Notes: generated by a model not told the origin, from the letters alone. A DNA stretch of 64,000 nucleotides from Ehretia macrophylla (GCA_037974665.1 CM075773.1:51073417-51137416), one strand, 5' to 3'; positions 40,184-52,166 are shown, numbered from the stretch's first letter. Translations and numbers: made by a program.

Positions 40184-42997
40184 TGTGATAACCCGAACCG
40201 GCATGCATTTAATGGCATTTGATTGCATTTAATTAAATGTTTAATTAGTTAAATCATCTAATTTTCACTGTTCTGCTATTTCTTTTAGAAGAATTCAAAA
40301 CGATTTATATTAATTAATTAAAAGATTATTACATATTTCTAATAATTATAATAATTGAATTTATTATCATATGATTAATTAAGTGTCATCTTAAATGCTA
40401 GTGTTTAATTGTATTTGACTACGTGTTTATATTAACTTATTCATTTGTAACTTAATATTAACTTCATAATTCTTTAAAATATTCTAGAAATAGTTAAATT
40501 AATTATATTTAAATGAATATTAATTATTTTGATTGTTTTGATTATTTTAATAATCGGTTTTAATTGTTTGCATTAAAATCACTCGGTTTTCAAATAAATT
40601 AGAAAAGTAACTCCGAGCCGGAGTGAATTTTAAACTATTCTACTATTGTACTTTTCAAAGAATTAAAGTTTTATATTATTGCTCATCACCTTATTAGTGA
40701 TCGATTAATGACTGTTCGATCGCTGTATTTTGAAAATGAGAGTTAGAGAAATATTCTTCGGACTTAGTGAAAAATGTTTTTAGTTTAATTTAACTAGTTT
40801 TAGTTGTTTTTCATTTAATTGCATTGTTTTAACTTCAATTAGATTTAGTGGCATCAAAATAAGCTTATTTGGCTATTTTTAATTAAAGTTTGATTTTACA
40901 AATGACCAAAATAACCTTGTCATCTTTTAAATAATAAAACAAGGCAAAAATCAATAAAAACATTTTGCTAAATGCCATCCATGTCCTTTGCCATGGCCGA
41001 ATGGTCATAGGGAGAAAAACAAAATATTTTCTTGCAATTTTCTTCTACAGTTGCACGTGGAATTGCTCGGGGGTCGTGGCTCGGGTCCTTGCGGGTCTTG
41101 GTCTTCAATCTCTGTGAGGGTTTTCACGCTTTTGTGCATTTAAATTCGAATTTGAATTTTGTGTCAAATTTTTAGATTTGATATATAATGTGTTATAATG
41201 CCTGTAAATGCATGATATAGCTTTCTTTGAGTTCGTAGAGCATTGTTTGATAGTTATTTAGTAATTTTTACTATTGAAACTGCGTATTTGAAATTGGAGA
41301 AGAACATGAATAATGAATTATGAATACTAAACCCTAGAATTTCGAATTTTGATCCGAATTGCGATTGCTTGATTTGGATAGGTGCCATTAGTGATAGAAA
41401 GATAAAATGTGAAATAAAAAAAGATCGGCCTTTGTTAAAATTGAAAATTAGACAAAGAAACGTAAAGGGGCCGTTTGACCAAAAGTTGACCGTGCTCCAA
41501 TTGAGTTGGGGGTTTTGCTATTGAGGGCATGGAAGCACTTTTGGCGCTGTTGTGGCGTTGATTGAATGACCGGTTAGTATAGTTGTAGTTCAGACGCAGT
41601 AGGTGGACTTTCGGGCTTCGGGTGAGAAAGTGAAGTTTAGTGACATAGAAACATGCCTTGTAGTTCCTGAGTGAATGTAGTGAAATCGGTTTCCTAATCC
41701 CGTAGTTCGTTTGCTCGCAATTGCCTTTGGAAGTTAGGGATTGAATAGTGATATTTGTTGTTTTCATGTTTGAACTGCTGTTACTTGTTTAATTGGTGTT
41801 ATTGTGGCTGTTAATGATAGTTATGCTTGACAAGTTAATTGAATGGTAGTATTGATTGTAAATGCTTGATATCTCGTTTATCGTCTCTAATCTGTATTGT
41901 TGTACTATCGCTCGTTTATCGCCTTGTATCAAGTCTTGCATTGCATAGTGTTAGGGCGTGAGTAATGGGCCTCTCCGGGTAGCCTGGGGTTGCTGGTGTT
42001 GGTTGTCCTAGCTCCGTGTCCTATTCCCTTTTCTCGCTTGGGTTGCCTCCCAGGGAGATTTGGGTCGTAGAATTGATGGATACTTCCGGGGTATTCCAAA
42101 CTGGAGTTATAAAGTGGTTGCGCGCTTATTGTCATCGCTATCAACATCAAGCTCGAGATTGATGTATCGCTCGTGAAATGGTACATTGCTCGTATGAGTG
42201 AACCATAGCCTTCAGAGTGTGGTATAGCTTTGAATGGTTGTGTTAATGCTTTCAGTAATTGCTTATTGTATTAATTGTTTGTCTTGATTGCTTATTTATC
42301 AGTTATATTGCTTAACTGTCTTATTTGCATTGCACGACTTTCTTTCTCCAATTCGATATCTGTCTCGCCCTCACTGAGTATACGTGTTGTGTATACTCAC
42401 TCCTCACCACCACATTTCAGGAAATGTCATGTTAGCTGGAAGTTCGTGATTTCGTGAAAGTTCGTGCTTGAAGAGTTGTCTTGCGTGCCTATGTGGCTTG
42501 AGTTGTCGAAGTTGTAAAGATGTATGCTTTCATGTGTTGTATGTATTTAATGTCAAAAAGAATGTAATTTAAGTTTCATTAGATTGTTGAAGTGGTTTGA
42601 TAGGTTAGATTATGTATCTAGTTGGCATAGCTTAACTTTAATGCATGTTTGTAATATCCAAAGGAAATAAGTTATAATGGTATGATAGTCTGTCTTATGC
42701 AATAAATTAGAATGGTTTAATTGTCAAGCATGAATGTACTTGTAAAAGATGTGAAGAGGTAGGTTAGTCTGTAAACATGAATGTATATTTGCTTGAGATT
42801 GTTTGTTGAAAACAAGGCTCGGATGGCCTTGAGGTGGTTGAATGTTGGACATGGTATTGGTCCACTTATATGCTGTCGTAGGTTTGCTTTTTGCCTAGAA
42901 ACAGGGGAGACTCCGTCCGTTTTCCCTGAAAATTTTGTGGGTTGTGATTAGATTGATTGATAGAACTCCCGGTCTTGAGAGGGATTGGGGTGTTACA
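40184..42997 (+). repeat. G6 3' LTR
   Basis: Pairs with 35414-38232 with scattered substitutions and small indels. Confidence 0.92.
42368..42406 (+). repeat. Conserved LTR hairpin, G6 3' LTR
   Basis: Same eight-pair GAGTATAC / GTATACTC stem as in the 5' LTR. Confidence 0.8.
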
Positions 42998-43002
42998 AAT
43001 GG

Positions 43003-43230
43003 CCTCCTAGAGATCTTGTTATACGATGTGGCTTTCGACAGTTGGGTAACTGTGTGAACTAGATGCCACAAAAACCTGTGATCCGACCCCGTACAAACGG
43101 CCTTTGCGGGGTCTACCAACAGCCTCTAAGAATAGTGCATTACGATCCATAGGCGTAAGAGCTGAATCGGACTCGGATGCCTCTGATGCCTGTGATGTCT
43201 ATTGAAGTAGTTCTTCGTACCGAGCCTGTA
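43003..43230 (-). pseudogene. CACTA X second gene, RKGRLYGVGSQ exon
   Basis: Minus-strand frame DISALQARYEELLQ, TAG, TSQASEASESDSAL, MDRNALFLEAVGRPRKGRLY, GVGSQVF. The RKGRxYGxGSQ block is typical of the C-terminal part of plant CACTA second-gene products. Two more stops occur before G6 (HIV, TAA; QDL, TAG). It continues in frame to 35408. Confidence 0.75.
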
Positions 43231-43436
43231 ATGCAGATATATCAGCACATAGAGACATGAATAATATAGAGAAGTTTGGAGTAATACACAAAAAAAAATG
43301 ACAAACCATCAGAGAAAAAAACAAAACAAGTACATGTTTAAACATACATATACAATCAGCTTAATTCTGTGTTGGTTTGTAGTATAAATTTGTGTAACAA
43401 TCTTCAACGTTGTAAAGTTAAAAGAAATTAACTTAC

Positions 43437-43553
43437 CGTTGTCTGTTTTGCCCGAGTGTCAGTGTAAGGTCCGTCAGGACCCTTACGATGATCCTTGTTG
43501 AAAACATCAACAAAAGTCACTTCACGCCCGCTTTATTCCGCCTATAATATAAA
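43437..43553 (-). pseudogene. CACTA X second gene, middle exon
   Basis: Minus-strand frame AE, TAA, SGREVTFVDVFNKDHRKG, PDGPYTDTRAKQTT, ending at GTAAG, a good splice donor. The xxVxxxDVFxxxHxxxxGxxxDxxAxxxx pattern matches plant En/Spm second-gene proteins. Confidence 0.7.
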
Positions 43554-43647
43554 TTCACCAAAACAAACAACACGACATGTAATATACAAGATAAAATTAT
43601 TGATTAGTTATCACTTAATGCACTATAGTCAGCTTAATTCTTACCAT

Positions 43648-43921
43648 CATCCTTGCCCATTCATGTCCGGGGATATATTCCAAATGGTGCGTAGACGGAT
43701 TTTTCCTTCTGTTATCAGAGTTCCTTTTAGATTTGTCTTGCCATGCTTTGGAACTCCACACCACTTTCATAGTTTCCCATACATCCTGCGAGAGCCTTGA
43801 TGGCTTCTTTTGTTCCCTATGTGCTTTGCTTAAGTTGTCTATTACGCGTCTTTGCCGAAAAAGGTTGAGCATCTCACGAACGACTGTTTCATGGCAGGGA
43901 TACCACTTGTACAACCTTTGT
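43648..43921 (-). pseudogene. CACTA X second gene, Transposase_24-like exon
   Basis: Open minus-strand frame: LYKWYPCHETVVREMLNLFR, then RLSQDVWETMKVVW, KAWQDKSKRNSDNRRKN, LEYIPGHEWARMM. This is the pattern of plant Ptta/En/Spm Transposase_24 (W.P.....V...F, W......W....W..KS...K.NR). It is bounded by an AG acceptor at about 43922 and a GTAAG donor at about 43647. No stop inside, so this exon is well preserved. Confidence 0.8.
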
Positions 43922-44011
43922 GAATCATATAACCATGTTATAAGGAGTAATGTATATAACTTAAGTACATAATATTGAGTAGAATAAATAAATTGAATTC
44001 GTATTTCAAAC

Positions 44012-44134
44012 CTTAAAGTAATCAAAAAATTTATTCTTCCCATCTGGTGGAATCTCTCCCCAAGTCGTCCAAGGCTTTAAATACCCGGCATGTAATGATT
44101 TCCTAATATCTTTAGTGGCGTATATGGATCCCAT
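44012..44134 (-). pseudogene. CACTA X second gene, upstream exon
   Basis: From a possible ATG at 44134: MGSIYATKDIRKSLHAGYLK, PWTTWGEIPPDGKNKFFDYF, then K and a GT donor at 44011. It fits the segment before the Transposase_24 core. The true start codon may lie further upstream. Confidence 0.65.
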
Positions 44135-44224
44135 CTAGAATTTATAAAAGAAACGGTTGGGTTTTATGGGATGAAATTTAACTTTTAAAGGAGTAACACA
44201 TCTAAATACAAAATTCTACTAACC

Positions 44225-44345
44225 GACCACCTGTGACTGTCAGATGCTTGTGTGTATCATTGGCCCATGATGCAAAATCCTATATAGACGAGAATCTATA
44301 TCTTCTCCACTCGGTACGCCATCAGCCCGCTCTTCTGTAGCTCTC
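44225..44345 (-). pseudogene. CACTA X second gene, N-proximal debris
   Basis: Minus-strand stretch KWLSSRATEERADGVPSG, EDIDSRLYRILHHGP, then a stop. Weak: assigned by position upstream of the exon at 44012-44134. Confidence 0.4.
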
Positions 44346-44899
44346 GATGATAGCCATTTTTTTAATATCTTCAATTCTTTGTCTTTCTAATTAATATTTT
44401 TCAGATCATAATAATTAACATATAAATTAATATTTGTTTTGTTTCACTTTTTCTTTTTTGGTGAAAAGGCATGTTCATAAATGTTTGGTTTTTTAAAAAA
44501 AATTCATTTGCAATAGAATATTTATATCTATTTAGTTTTTTTATTACTCCAACACTAAAATTTATTTTTGACAAAAAAATGTAAATCAACTTTGACTGAA
44601 CTTAAGTTTTCACATAAGATAATAAATAGCTTTAATAATTATAAACTATAATTAAAATAAATGTAAATAAATTATGCGATGTGACAATGTCTTGTCAAAT
44701 CATCCATCGATATGTCAGTACCCTATGACGCAGCAAGAAAAGACATGGCATGCACGCCGATTCAGTATTGATTGGACTTATCAATACACCAATAGTATCA
44801 TGCCACGTGTAACGCACCAATGGTACATATTTTAAACATAAAAAATAAGGGAAACGGACAAATACGAGCTGTCGCCAATTTCGTATGTTTATTCGCCTC
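44346..44899. other. AT-rich DNA upstream of the small gene
   Basis: About 550 bp without transposon similarity that I can recognise. CACGTG (G-box) at 44804-44809 and CCAAT-like CACCAATAG near 44788 lie 90-110 bp upstream of a TATA box and could be promoter elements. Confidence 0.4.
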
Positions 44900-44908
44900 T
44901 ATATAAAG
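44900..44908 (+). promoter_or_regulatory. TATA box of the small gene
   Basis: TATATAAAG, 69 bp before the ATG at 44977. A start site about 30 bp downstream gives a ~40-nt CA/TC-rich 5' UTR. Confidence 0.55.
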
Positions 44909-44976
44909 AACATCGCCAAACATATGCAACAACACATCACACACTCATTTAATTTTCTTCATTGCCCTTTCCAATA

Positions 44977-45171
44977 ATGAGTAAAGAGGAAGAACGTCAG
45001 TCGCTTTCTTTTCTTTATCGTGAAGAGAAAGACAACGACATAAAAAGCAAACCGAACGAGGAATGTAGCAAGAGAGTGAAACGTCCACAACTTGATTTGA
45101 ACAAACCACCTATGGAAGATGGATATATTTCTTCAGCTCAAGGGAAATATACTTCTTATTTCTTCCTGTGA
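44977..45171 (+). CDS. Small EAR-motif (DLNxxP) protein candidate, 64 aa
   Basis: ATG at 44977, TGA at 45169-45171. The first in-frame ATG is chosen; a frame extending to 44962 would need a TTG start. The protein is very polar and charged up to residue 38: MSKEEERQSLSFLYREEK, then Lys/Asp/Glu-rich. Residues 32-37 (KRVKRP) are a basic patch that could act in nuclear import. Residues 39-45 (LDLNKPP) match the plant EAR repression motif DLNxxP, which recruits TOPLESS-type corepressors. The C-terminus (SAQGKYTSYFFL) is unremarkable. A TATA box, short UTR and AATAAA (about 45325) support a transcribed gene. No transposon similarity; it sits between CACTA X and copia C2. I do not recognise the family. 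It might be a short regulator or a fragment of a larger gene. Confidence 0.55.
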   Translation: MSKEEERQSLSFLYREEKDNDIKSKPNEECSKRVKRPQLDLNKPPMEDGYISSAQGKYTSYFFL

Positions 45172-45508
45172 TATATATGTTTGTTCTACATACATATTAG
45201 TGATAGAGGTGATCACTAAGAGAATAATGTACTTCTTATTATTATGTATTATCTGAGTACATTTATGTTATGATAAAATATGTCATTGTTATGTTTAGAT
45301 GTATTCCAATATTTTCGTTCCATAATAAAAATATATATGGTCAAATTTGACCATATATAAATTGTTACAATCCACTGTGTGCACAACAAAACGACAAAAA
45401 TGCCTTTAACCTAAAAGCAAATTAAAGACTTCAACATTAATTCTACAAATATGTTTGGACATGTGACAACTAAATTAAAAAAAAATGTGGAGAAAACAAA
45501 TAATTTAG
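45172..45508. other. AT-rich 3' flank of the small gene
   Basis: No ORF or known repeat. AATAAA at about 45325 is a possible poly(A) signal. Ends at the C2 LTR with flank TTTAG (45504-45508), the likely left target duplication. Confidence 0.5.
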
Positions 45509-45831
45509 TGTTATAAACTAAAACTTAAATATCGAGAAAGCAATACTAAAACAAGAGAGAATTTGATAGAGTAAGATTGTTGATTTCTTCAAGTGAGTTT
45601 TTCATCTTACAAACTTCCTCTATTTATAGAGTTTTTCACCCCCTTGATGACATCAACATTACATCACAATCCACATACATAAAATAATATTTACTATACA
45701 AGAATCCTATAAGCATCTTTTGACCATTCAATGGTAGTAATTTTTCATTCACTTAAGAATCCTATAAATGAATTTCTTCACCTTGATAAGTAAATAACGA
45801 TGAATATCCACAATATTATATTTTCATAACA
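45509..45831 (-). repeat. C2 3' LTR
   Basis: 323 bp, TGTTATAAAC...TTCATAACA on +, inverted TGTTAT/ATAACA ends. On the minus strand it has TATAAATA (45621-45628) about 200 bp in, followed by a short R/U5. Confidence 0.8.
45621..45628 (-). promoter_or_regulatory. TATA box in C2 LTR
   Basis: TATAAATA on the minus strand, inside CTCTATAAATAGAGG, itself a near-palindrome. Confidence 0.6.
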
Positions 45832-45842
45832 CTCCTCATTGG
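45832..45842 (-). other. C2 polypurine tract
   Basis: On the minus strand CAATGAGGAG precedes TGTTATG of the LTR. Confidence 0.65.
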
Positions 45843-46059
45843 ATATTCATTCGATAAGAATATACCTCATTAAAACCTTACTAGGAAAAAATCCAGTGAG
45901 ATAAAAATCCTAGTGAAGGAAAAAGAGTACGATATTTTTGGTATACGCTTCTTGAGCTGCCTCATTAAAAACCTTGCTAGGAAAATCCATTGGGATAAAA
46001 CCTATGCTAAGGGAAAAAAAGTGTAGTGCGTACATGACTCCTCCTCATCTGAGCATATC

Positions 46060-47308
46060 AATATTGATCGCGAAGTCGGCACATGCCAATTTTACATACC
46101 AATTTATCAAATGTTGATATAGGCAATGACTTAGTGAATAAATCTGCTAGATTCTCAGTTGAACGAATTTGAAGAACATCAATCTCACCTTTCTTCTGAA
46201 GTTCATGTGTGAAAAAGGAATTTTGGCAAGATATGCTTAGTTCTGTCACCTTTGATGTATCCTACCTTTACTTGTGAAATGCATGCTGTATTATCTTCAT
46301 ATATGATTGTTGGATCCACTTTATTTGTTGAAAAGTTGTATTCTTCTCGAATGTGATGAGTCAAAGATCTTAACCAAATGCATTCTCGACTTGCCTCATG
46401 GAGTGCTAGAATCCTGGCATGATTTGAAGAAGTTACGGCAATAGTTTGCTTTGTGGATCGTCAAGAGATAGCAGTACCACCACATGTGAATAAATATCCA
46501 GTCTGTGATCTTCCTTTGTGGGGGTCTGACATATATCATACATCTGCATATCTAATCAAGCGTGGTTTCTTATGCCTCGAATATAATAATCCCATATTAG
46601 TTGTTCCACGAAGGTAATGAAAAATATATTTTATGACAGTCCAATGCCTTCGTGTTGGTGCTGAACTATATCTTGCTAATAAATTGACAGAGAAAGTGAT
46701 ACCAGGGCGTGTGTTATTAGCAAGATACATTAGTACTTCAATTGCACTAAGCTATGGTACTTCTGGGCCAAGAATTTCTTCACCATCTTCTTTGGGACGA
46801 AATGGATCCTTCTTGGTATCGATGGATCGAACAACCATTGGTGTACTTAATGGGTGAGCCTTATCCATGTTAAATCTTTTCAATACCTTTTATGTGTAGG
46901 TTGACTGATGCAAGAATATTCTATTTGATAAATGTTCAATCTGCAACCCAAGACAGAATTTTGTTTTTATGAGATCTTTCATTGCAAATTCTTTACTCAG
47001 ATATATGGTTGCCGCTATAAGTTCTTCAGTAGTCCCTATTATATTTAGATCATCAACATATACTGCAATAATAACAAATCCATGGTTTTATTTATTGGTG
47101 AAAACACATAGACTTATTGGTATTAACATATCCTTCTTTAAGTAAATATGTACTGAGACGATTATACCACATTCGCCCTGATTGTTTCAACCCATACAAC
47201 GATCGTTGTAATTTGATTGAGTACATTTCTCGAGGTTTTGAGCCACATGATTCAAGCATTTTCAGTCCTTCAAGGACTTTCATGTAAATATCATTTTTCA
47301 AGTGAACC
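46060..47308 (-). pseudogene. C2 pol: reverse transcriptase end and RNase H
   Basis: Minus strand in order: NDIYMKVLEGLKM, LQRSLYGLKQSGRMWYNRL, YVNTNKSMCFH; the catalytic YVDD in VIIAVYVDDLNIIGT (about 47043-47070); HPLSTPMVVRSID and PKEDGEEILGPEVP; YLANNTRPGITFSVNLLARY with LRGTTNMGLLY; RNase H core to HELQKKGEIDVLQI and STENLADLFTKSLP. Ty1/copia RT-RH. Stops between 46250 and 46535 and in GPEVP*LSAI break the frame. It is cut at 47309 by the G4 duplication ATATA. Confidence 0.88.
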
Positions 47309-47313
47309 ATATA

Positions 47314-49802
47314 TGTCATGCCCTGACCCAACCCCCAAGCTAAAGGCTAAGTCCGGACCCGACACACGGACAGAGTCTCCCCTGTACCGTGGACATTCTA
47401 AAAGCCTGTAAACTCTCAAATAAGGTAACCACAAGATAAACAAGCTTTCCATGGCTAAAAATTTAAAGATTCAAGGCAATCCGAGCCTTGAAGCAAACAA
47501 CAATTCCAAAACCACACAAGTATGCAAGTAACTTTGTTTACAACATAGTCTAATAGCCATGACATTCTAAGATAACATTAAAATGTACTCAAAAGGTAAA
47601 ACATGCAACATTAAGCCATTCACTCCCAAGCATGCAAAATGAATAAAAGCAGAAACATAAGTTATTACAAGACATAGGTTCCCAATTCTACACTACAACC
47701 AACTATCCTTCAACTTCTTACAACAACCAACATAAACAAGCCCTTAGGCCACAAAATAGATACACAAGTACCAAATAGAAACAAGAAGGCACAGCCACCT
47801 CAGAACAACACACAACAACTAGGGTAAAGGCTCTATCTGCACCTCTTCCTCCTCCACTACTACCTCAACAAGCTGGGGATCACCCTCAGCGTCTCCTGAA
47901 ACATATATCGAGGTATGAGCAACCACTGTTGCCCAGTGAGGGATATAGTCCCGGGGCGTACAATGCAACAGGTAATATAGTTAAACAACAATAACAATTA
48001 GACAATTAAAAAAACAATGATAGCTTAAATAACCACACATTTAAAAAGCATACATTTCACATAACCCCTATACACCAATCTTCACTGAGTCTTCATTCGC
48101 GATCCACAAACCACGATCACGAGCACGATAAGCTGGCATAACCCCAAACACTCCAGTGGGTGTACTCCGGATGTATCCCGATAATCCTACGACCCAACAT
48201 CCCCTGGCAATCTTCGGACCAGGCGAATGAGGGACTAGGGCACGGAGTTTGAATATCCACCGGCAAGCCCTCTGCCGCCCAGCCGATATTCAACACATCC
48301 GCCCCTGACACTATGGTTGCGCAACTACTATGCAATGCACTTACAATGACAAGTTAATATCAATAATATAAGCAATAACACATAGGAGGATCAACAAAGT
48401 AGGTTGACCTCGATGCAGTTAGAATAGAACAATTATATAAGCAAATAAGCAGTTTTACAAAGGGACATATATAGGATAAGCATAGAATTATACCAAACGC
48501 TCCAAACCAACTTGAAACCACATATAAACACTCAAGGAGTCATGCCATGGTCTTAGAAGCGTGAGACAACCGAAATTGCACTTAAACCCCTTTGTTTTTC
48601 AAACTATTTCTCTTCCAATCCCAAGTTAATGATTCAATTTCAAAGAAAAACTCTCCCAACCTTCTAACTAACTCTGAAAGAACCATCTCAACCCTCTAAT
48701 TCATTCAAACGCCCGCACTTACCCTGAAAGCCCCAAAATCCGTCTTATGACTTTAAACTACACATACCTTATCCGGGCTTCAAACAAGGGTTATCAAAGC
48801 TCCTATAGCACCTAGGTAGCCTAAGAATACTAGAAGTGAAGCCCGAATCGACCCGGATTCGCATTAACCCCGAAACCCCTTTGTTAAAGTCGACTATTTC
48901 ACGTTTTATGCGATTCTAGAGCAATGCAAGTGAACGGGGCTATTAAACTACCTTCATTAGCACCTAAGGCATCTATTAGGAGTGTTGAATCAAGCTAATT
49001 CGAGCAATTACACCAAACCCTAGAAAAAACGTCACTATTCACCTCATGAATCAAACTAACGATTCCAACCATTTAAAAAGCGAAACGATGGCTCAAATAT
49101 GTTCTCTAGCATTCATATACATGGTATAATAGCATAGATAATCAATACAATAACATTTGATCACATTTTTAACAAATCAAGAAAATGGCAACTATTTAGA
49201 AATGCGAAAATAAGCCGTGAAATCCCTTACCAACGCACGTAGGAGCACCTAGGAACCTTGCACACACCCTAATCCACTTGCTCAAGGCTTGGAGAGGCTT
49301 CGATTGAAGGATTGAAGAGCAAAATTTTTTTTTCCTACTGTTTGCTGCTGTCGGCCCTTTCCTACTTCTATTTCAGCTTTTATTTTTTTTTCTTTGTTAA
49401 GTTATGAGCTAAATAAGGCTATATAATGAATGGCTAAGGTGGGGTCTTGATTGGGTGCTTAAATGGACCAATAAAATGCGCTTAGTTAGCTTAAAACGAG
49501 CCTAGTTGGTAAAGTGTATGCTAACTAATTAAATCTTTAAGTTATGTTACATAACACTATTCATTTAACTACTAAAGGCATTTTCTAAACGAGCTCTCCT
49601 ATCGCCTCTAGCTCAATTGCACATTTTTCCCACTACTCTAACAATTAATATGATTTAATAAAAATGCTAATTCACTAATAGAATGCAGTTTAAAAACGGA
49701 ATGAATAGTAGTCACAGAAGTCAATTAGTAAAGCATAGAAGTAAATGCGCAAGCAAGGGATGTAACAAAAATTGAATGCATGGCTAAATCTCGGGCGTCA
49801 CA
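47314..49802 (-). repeat. G4 3' LTR
   Basis: On the minus strand starts TGTGACGCCCGAG, ends GTCAGGGCATGACA. GC-rich module about 48105-48330; block CGGACAGAGTCTCCCCT on + at 47367-47383. Confidence 0.92.
47911..47942 (-). repeat. Conserved LTR hairpin, G4 3' LTR
   Basis: On the minus strand CCTCACT, stem GGGCAAC, loop AGTG, stem GTTGCTC, ATACCT. Followed by GTTTCAGGAGACG. Confidence 0.75.
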
Positions 49803-49817
49803 TCCTCTCCCCCTTAA
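49803..49817 (-). other. G4 polypurine tract
   Basis: On the minus strand TTAAGGGGGAGAGGA precedes TGTGACGCCC. A TAA inside it ends pol after AIS. Confidence 0.88.
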
Positions 49818-51112
49818 CTGATTGCGTCCACGCAATTATTACATGAATCGGCGAATAACTCTGGATAGCGCTCCCGTATCTGATCCTCTCTATCCCACGT
49901 CGCATCCTCTACGCCGTGATGATCCCACAGAACCTTAACCATCGAAATGCTTTTAGTCCTCAGCTCCTGCACTTTCTGATCAACAATCCGAAGAGGTTTC
50001 TCTGTGTACGTCAAGGTCTCACTGATCTCTAGCGGTTCTGGCTCAAGTATGTGAGAGGGATCTGGCTGATACTTCCGAAGCATAGAAACATGGAAGACAT
50101 TATGAATTCTGCCCAGACTAGGAGGTAAAGCTAGACGGTAAGCTAATTCCCCAATGGTTTTAGTTATCTCAAATGGTCCCACATATCGAGGACTGAGTTT
50201 ACCTCCTTTACCATGCCGAATCAAACCTTTGTGAGGAGAAATTTTCAGAAATACTCGATCCCCCATAGCAAATTTCAGATCACGACGGCGTCTATCTGCG
50301 TAACTCTTTTGCCGACTCTGAGCTGTAAGCATCCTTTTTCTGATAAGCTACACATGATCAATCATTCTGTTCATTTCAGGTAAGAGAGTAGGGTCGACCG
50401 TCTTCATTTCACCAACTTCATTCCAATATAGAGGAGACCGGCATTTACGCCCATAAAGTGCCTCATAAGGTGCCATACCAATAGTAGCTTGATAACTATT
50501 GTTATAGGCGAACTCTGCGAGTGGAAAATACTTCTCCCAACTCTTACCGAAGTCCAGAATACAAGCCCGCAACATATCCTCGAGGATTAAGATAGTTCTC
50601 TCAGATTGACCATCAGTCTGAGGATGATAAGCTGTACTGAAACTCAAAGTTGTGCCCAAAGCTTTCTGAATCTTCTGCCAGAACTGAGATGTGAATCTGG
50701 GATCTCTATCTTACACAATGCTCTTTGGAATTCCATGAAGTCTGACAACATTCTCAATATACAACTCTGCTAGCTTATCAAGAGAATCAGTCTTCTTTTT
50801 AGCTATGAAATGAGAAGTCTTGGTCAATCTATCCACAATAACCCAAACTGAGTCATTACCTTTCGAAGACCTCGGCAAATCAGAGACAAAATCCATGGTG
50901 ATATGATCCCATTTCCAAAAAGGAATAGCCAAAGGCTACAACAACCCTATAGGCCTCTGATGTTCTGCTTTAACTTTCTGACAAGTAAGACATCGAGCAA
51001 CATAGTCAACAATTTCTCTCTTCATATTATTCTACCAGAAGTTTTGCTTCAAATCTCTATACATCTTTGTACTGCCTGGATGGATAATATATCTAGAACT
51101 GTGTGCCTCAGT
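49814..51112 (-). pseudogene. G4 pol: integrase and chromodomain-like end
   Basis: Minus strand: [11 protein letters not shown] zinc-binding block, core with [36 protein letters not shown], then VGPFEITKTIGELAYRL, GRIHNVFHVSMLRKY and the chromodomain-like LRTKSISMVK / VLWDHHGVEDATWDRED, ending CNNCVDAIS and TAA at the purine tract. Stops: TAG for Trp near 51032, TAG at 50936-50938 where G3 has CAG, TAA before DRDPRF (about 50710), TAG at 50348-50350. The last 172 codons are open. Inactive integrase; joins 53640 across S2. Confidence 0.9.
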
Positions 51113-51668
51113 AAGGATGTCACGCCCCAACTCGACCCCTCTTACGATCAGTCAGGACACAACGAAATTTCGGCAGCATAACGACAGTAACATGAACATC
51201 AGGGCTCTAAACCAACCCTTAATAACAACATACATCAAACTCCACAAATCACCAACCAACTCCACAATCAAATTAACAACATACAACGCAACCATTTCAT
51301 ACATTAAACATTCTTTCATCAACTCATTCATAGTTATGCGCCTCCGTTCCAACATAATACATTAACCCTTAATATACAATACAAAAACATATTGAGCCAA
51401 TCTAGCAACCTAATCATAAACAAAAGAGAAGCTACTAAGACAACATCAACTAATTCATTAACTTATCAACATCTTATACATTATAAACTATAAAGCAGAT
51501 AAAAGTCTACTAAGTTAATTTACAAGATAATAAAACATGTACGACATCATGGATAAGACTCTGGAACATATGACTCATCCACGTAAGACACGTTTTCCAC
51601 ATTCTCCTCTTCAGGAGGCACGTACCCGTGATCCTGTAAAAGTACACCTGTATGCATGCAATAATAGA

Positions 51669-51699
51669 GAGTGAGCTTATATAAATAAGCCCAGTGAGG
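51669..51699 (-). repeat. Conserved LTR hairpin, S2
   Basis: On the minus strand CCTCACT, stem GGGCTTAT, loop TTAT, stem ATAAGCTC, ACTC. Eight pairs with one G.U. Confidence 0.8.
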
Positions 51700-52054
51700 A
51701 TCCGATAGATCTCGAGCAAGGTCTACTAAACTCCTTGGAATAATCCTTTGAGTCAGTAAACACACAATAACATCAATAATACTATCATCACATAACTATA
51801 TAACCATTCAATAAAGGATACTCTATTTGGTGTAGCTCCAAACGCCATCACGATCTCAACCATTCTTCTTATAACTCCCCATTACTCACGCACCCAGGGT
51901 ACCCTCAATAACCTCTCCCTCCATGACACCTCCGTCATGCGAGCTGGAGGCAGTCTCTGATAGTCATGCCGTTATCAACCCGACAGCCCGATGCTGCCCG
52001 AGAGGTGGCACACACATACCAGAGACTCAGCAATAAATATAAACATCAATCATC

Positions 52055-52166
52055 AATATTCTGAGAGATTAGCAACGAAAGTGCCCGATTCCCGTACTCA
52101 ATAATCAATCAATATTCTGAGAGATCAGCAACGAAAGTGCCCGATTCCCATACTCAATAATCAATC
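52055..52166. repeat. 56-bp tandem duplication in S2
   Basis: AATATTCTGAGAGAT(T/C)AGCAA begins at 52055 and again at 52111; two nearly identical units, then ATCAAT-rich sequence. Confidence 0.9.

Larger units (their letters stand above)
35414..42997 (+). mobile_element. G6, non-autonomous gypsy element
   Basis: Exact AATGG duplications flank the element. The LTRs are 35414-38232 (2819 bp) and 40184-42997 (2814 bp), very similar. The primer site is 38235-38246 and the purine tract 40167-40183. The 1951-bp internal region has no gag-pol except the terminal frame KNCEDAIVLRGEGCD at the purine tract. It inserted in the CACTA X gene. Tekay-like by primer site, pol tail, hairpin and LTR ends (TGTGATAACCC...GGGGTGTTACA). 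Confidence 0.92.
33034..44345 (-). mobile_element. CACTA X, 3' end and second gene, split by S1 and G6
   Basis: The left terminus is CACTACAAGAAAAATG at 33034. A GC-rich subterminal array follows (33060-33472), then the 3' end of a minus-strand gene at 33699. The gene resumes at 35328-35408 after solo LTR S1 and at 43003 after G6, and can be followed to about 44345. The right terminus is not found in the window; it may be beyond C2 or lost. The subterminal repeats differ from those of Y, so X is another family. Confidence 0.7.

Noticed and set aside
39776-40222. 148-codon + ORF in G6
   Set aside because: T-rich low-complexity hydrophobic sequence with no domain; only the last part (KNCEDAI...) is meaningful, as a pol tail. 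Treated as non-coding except for that tail.
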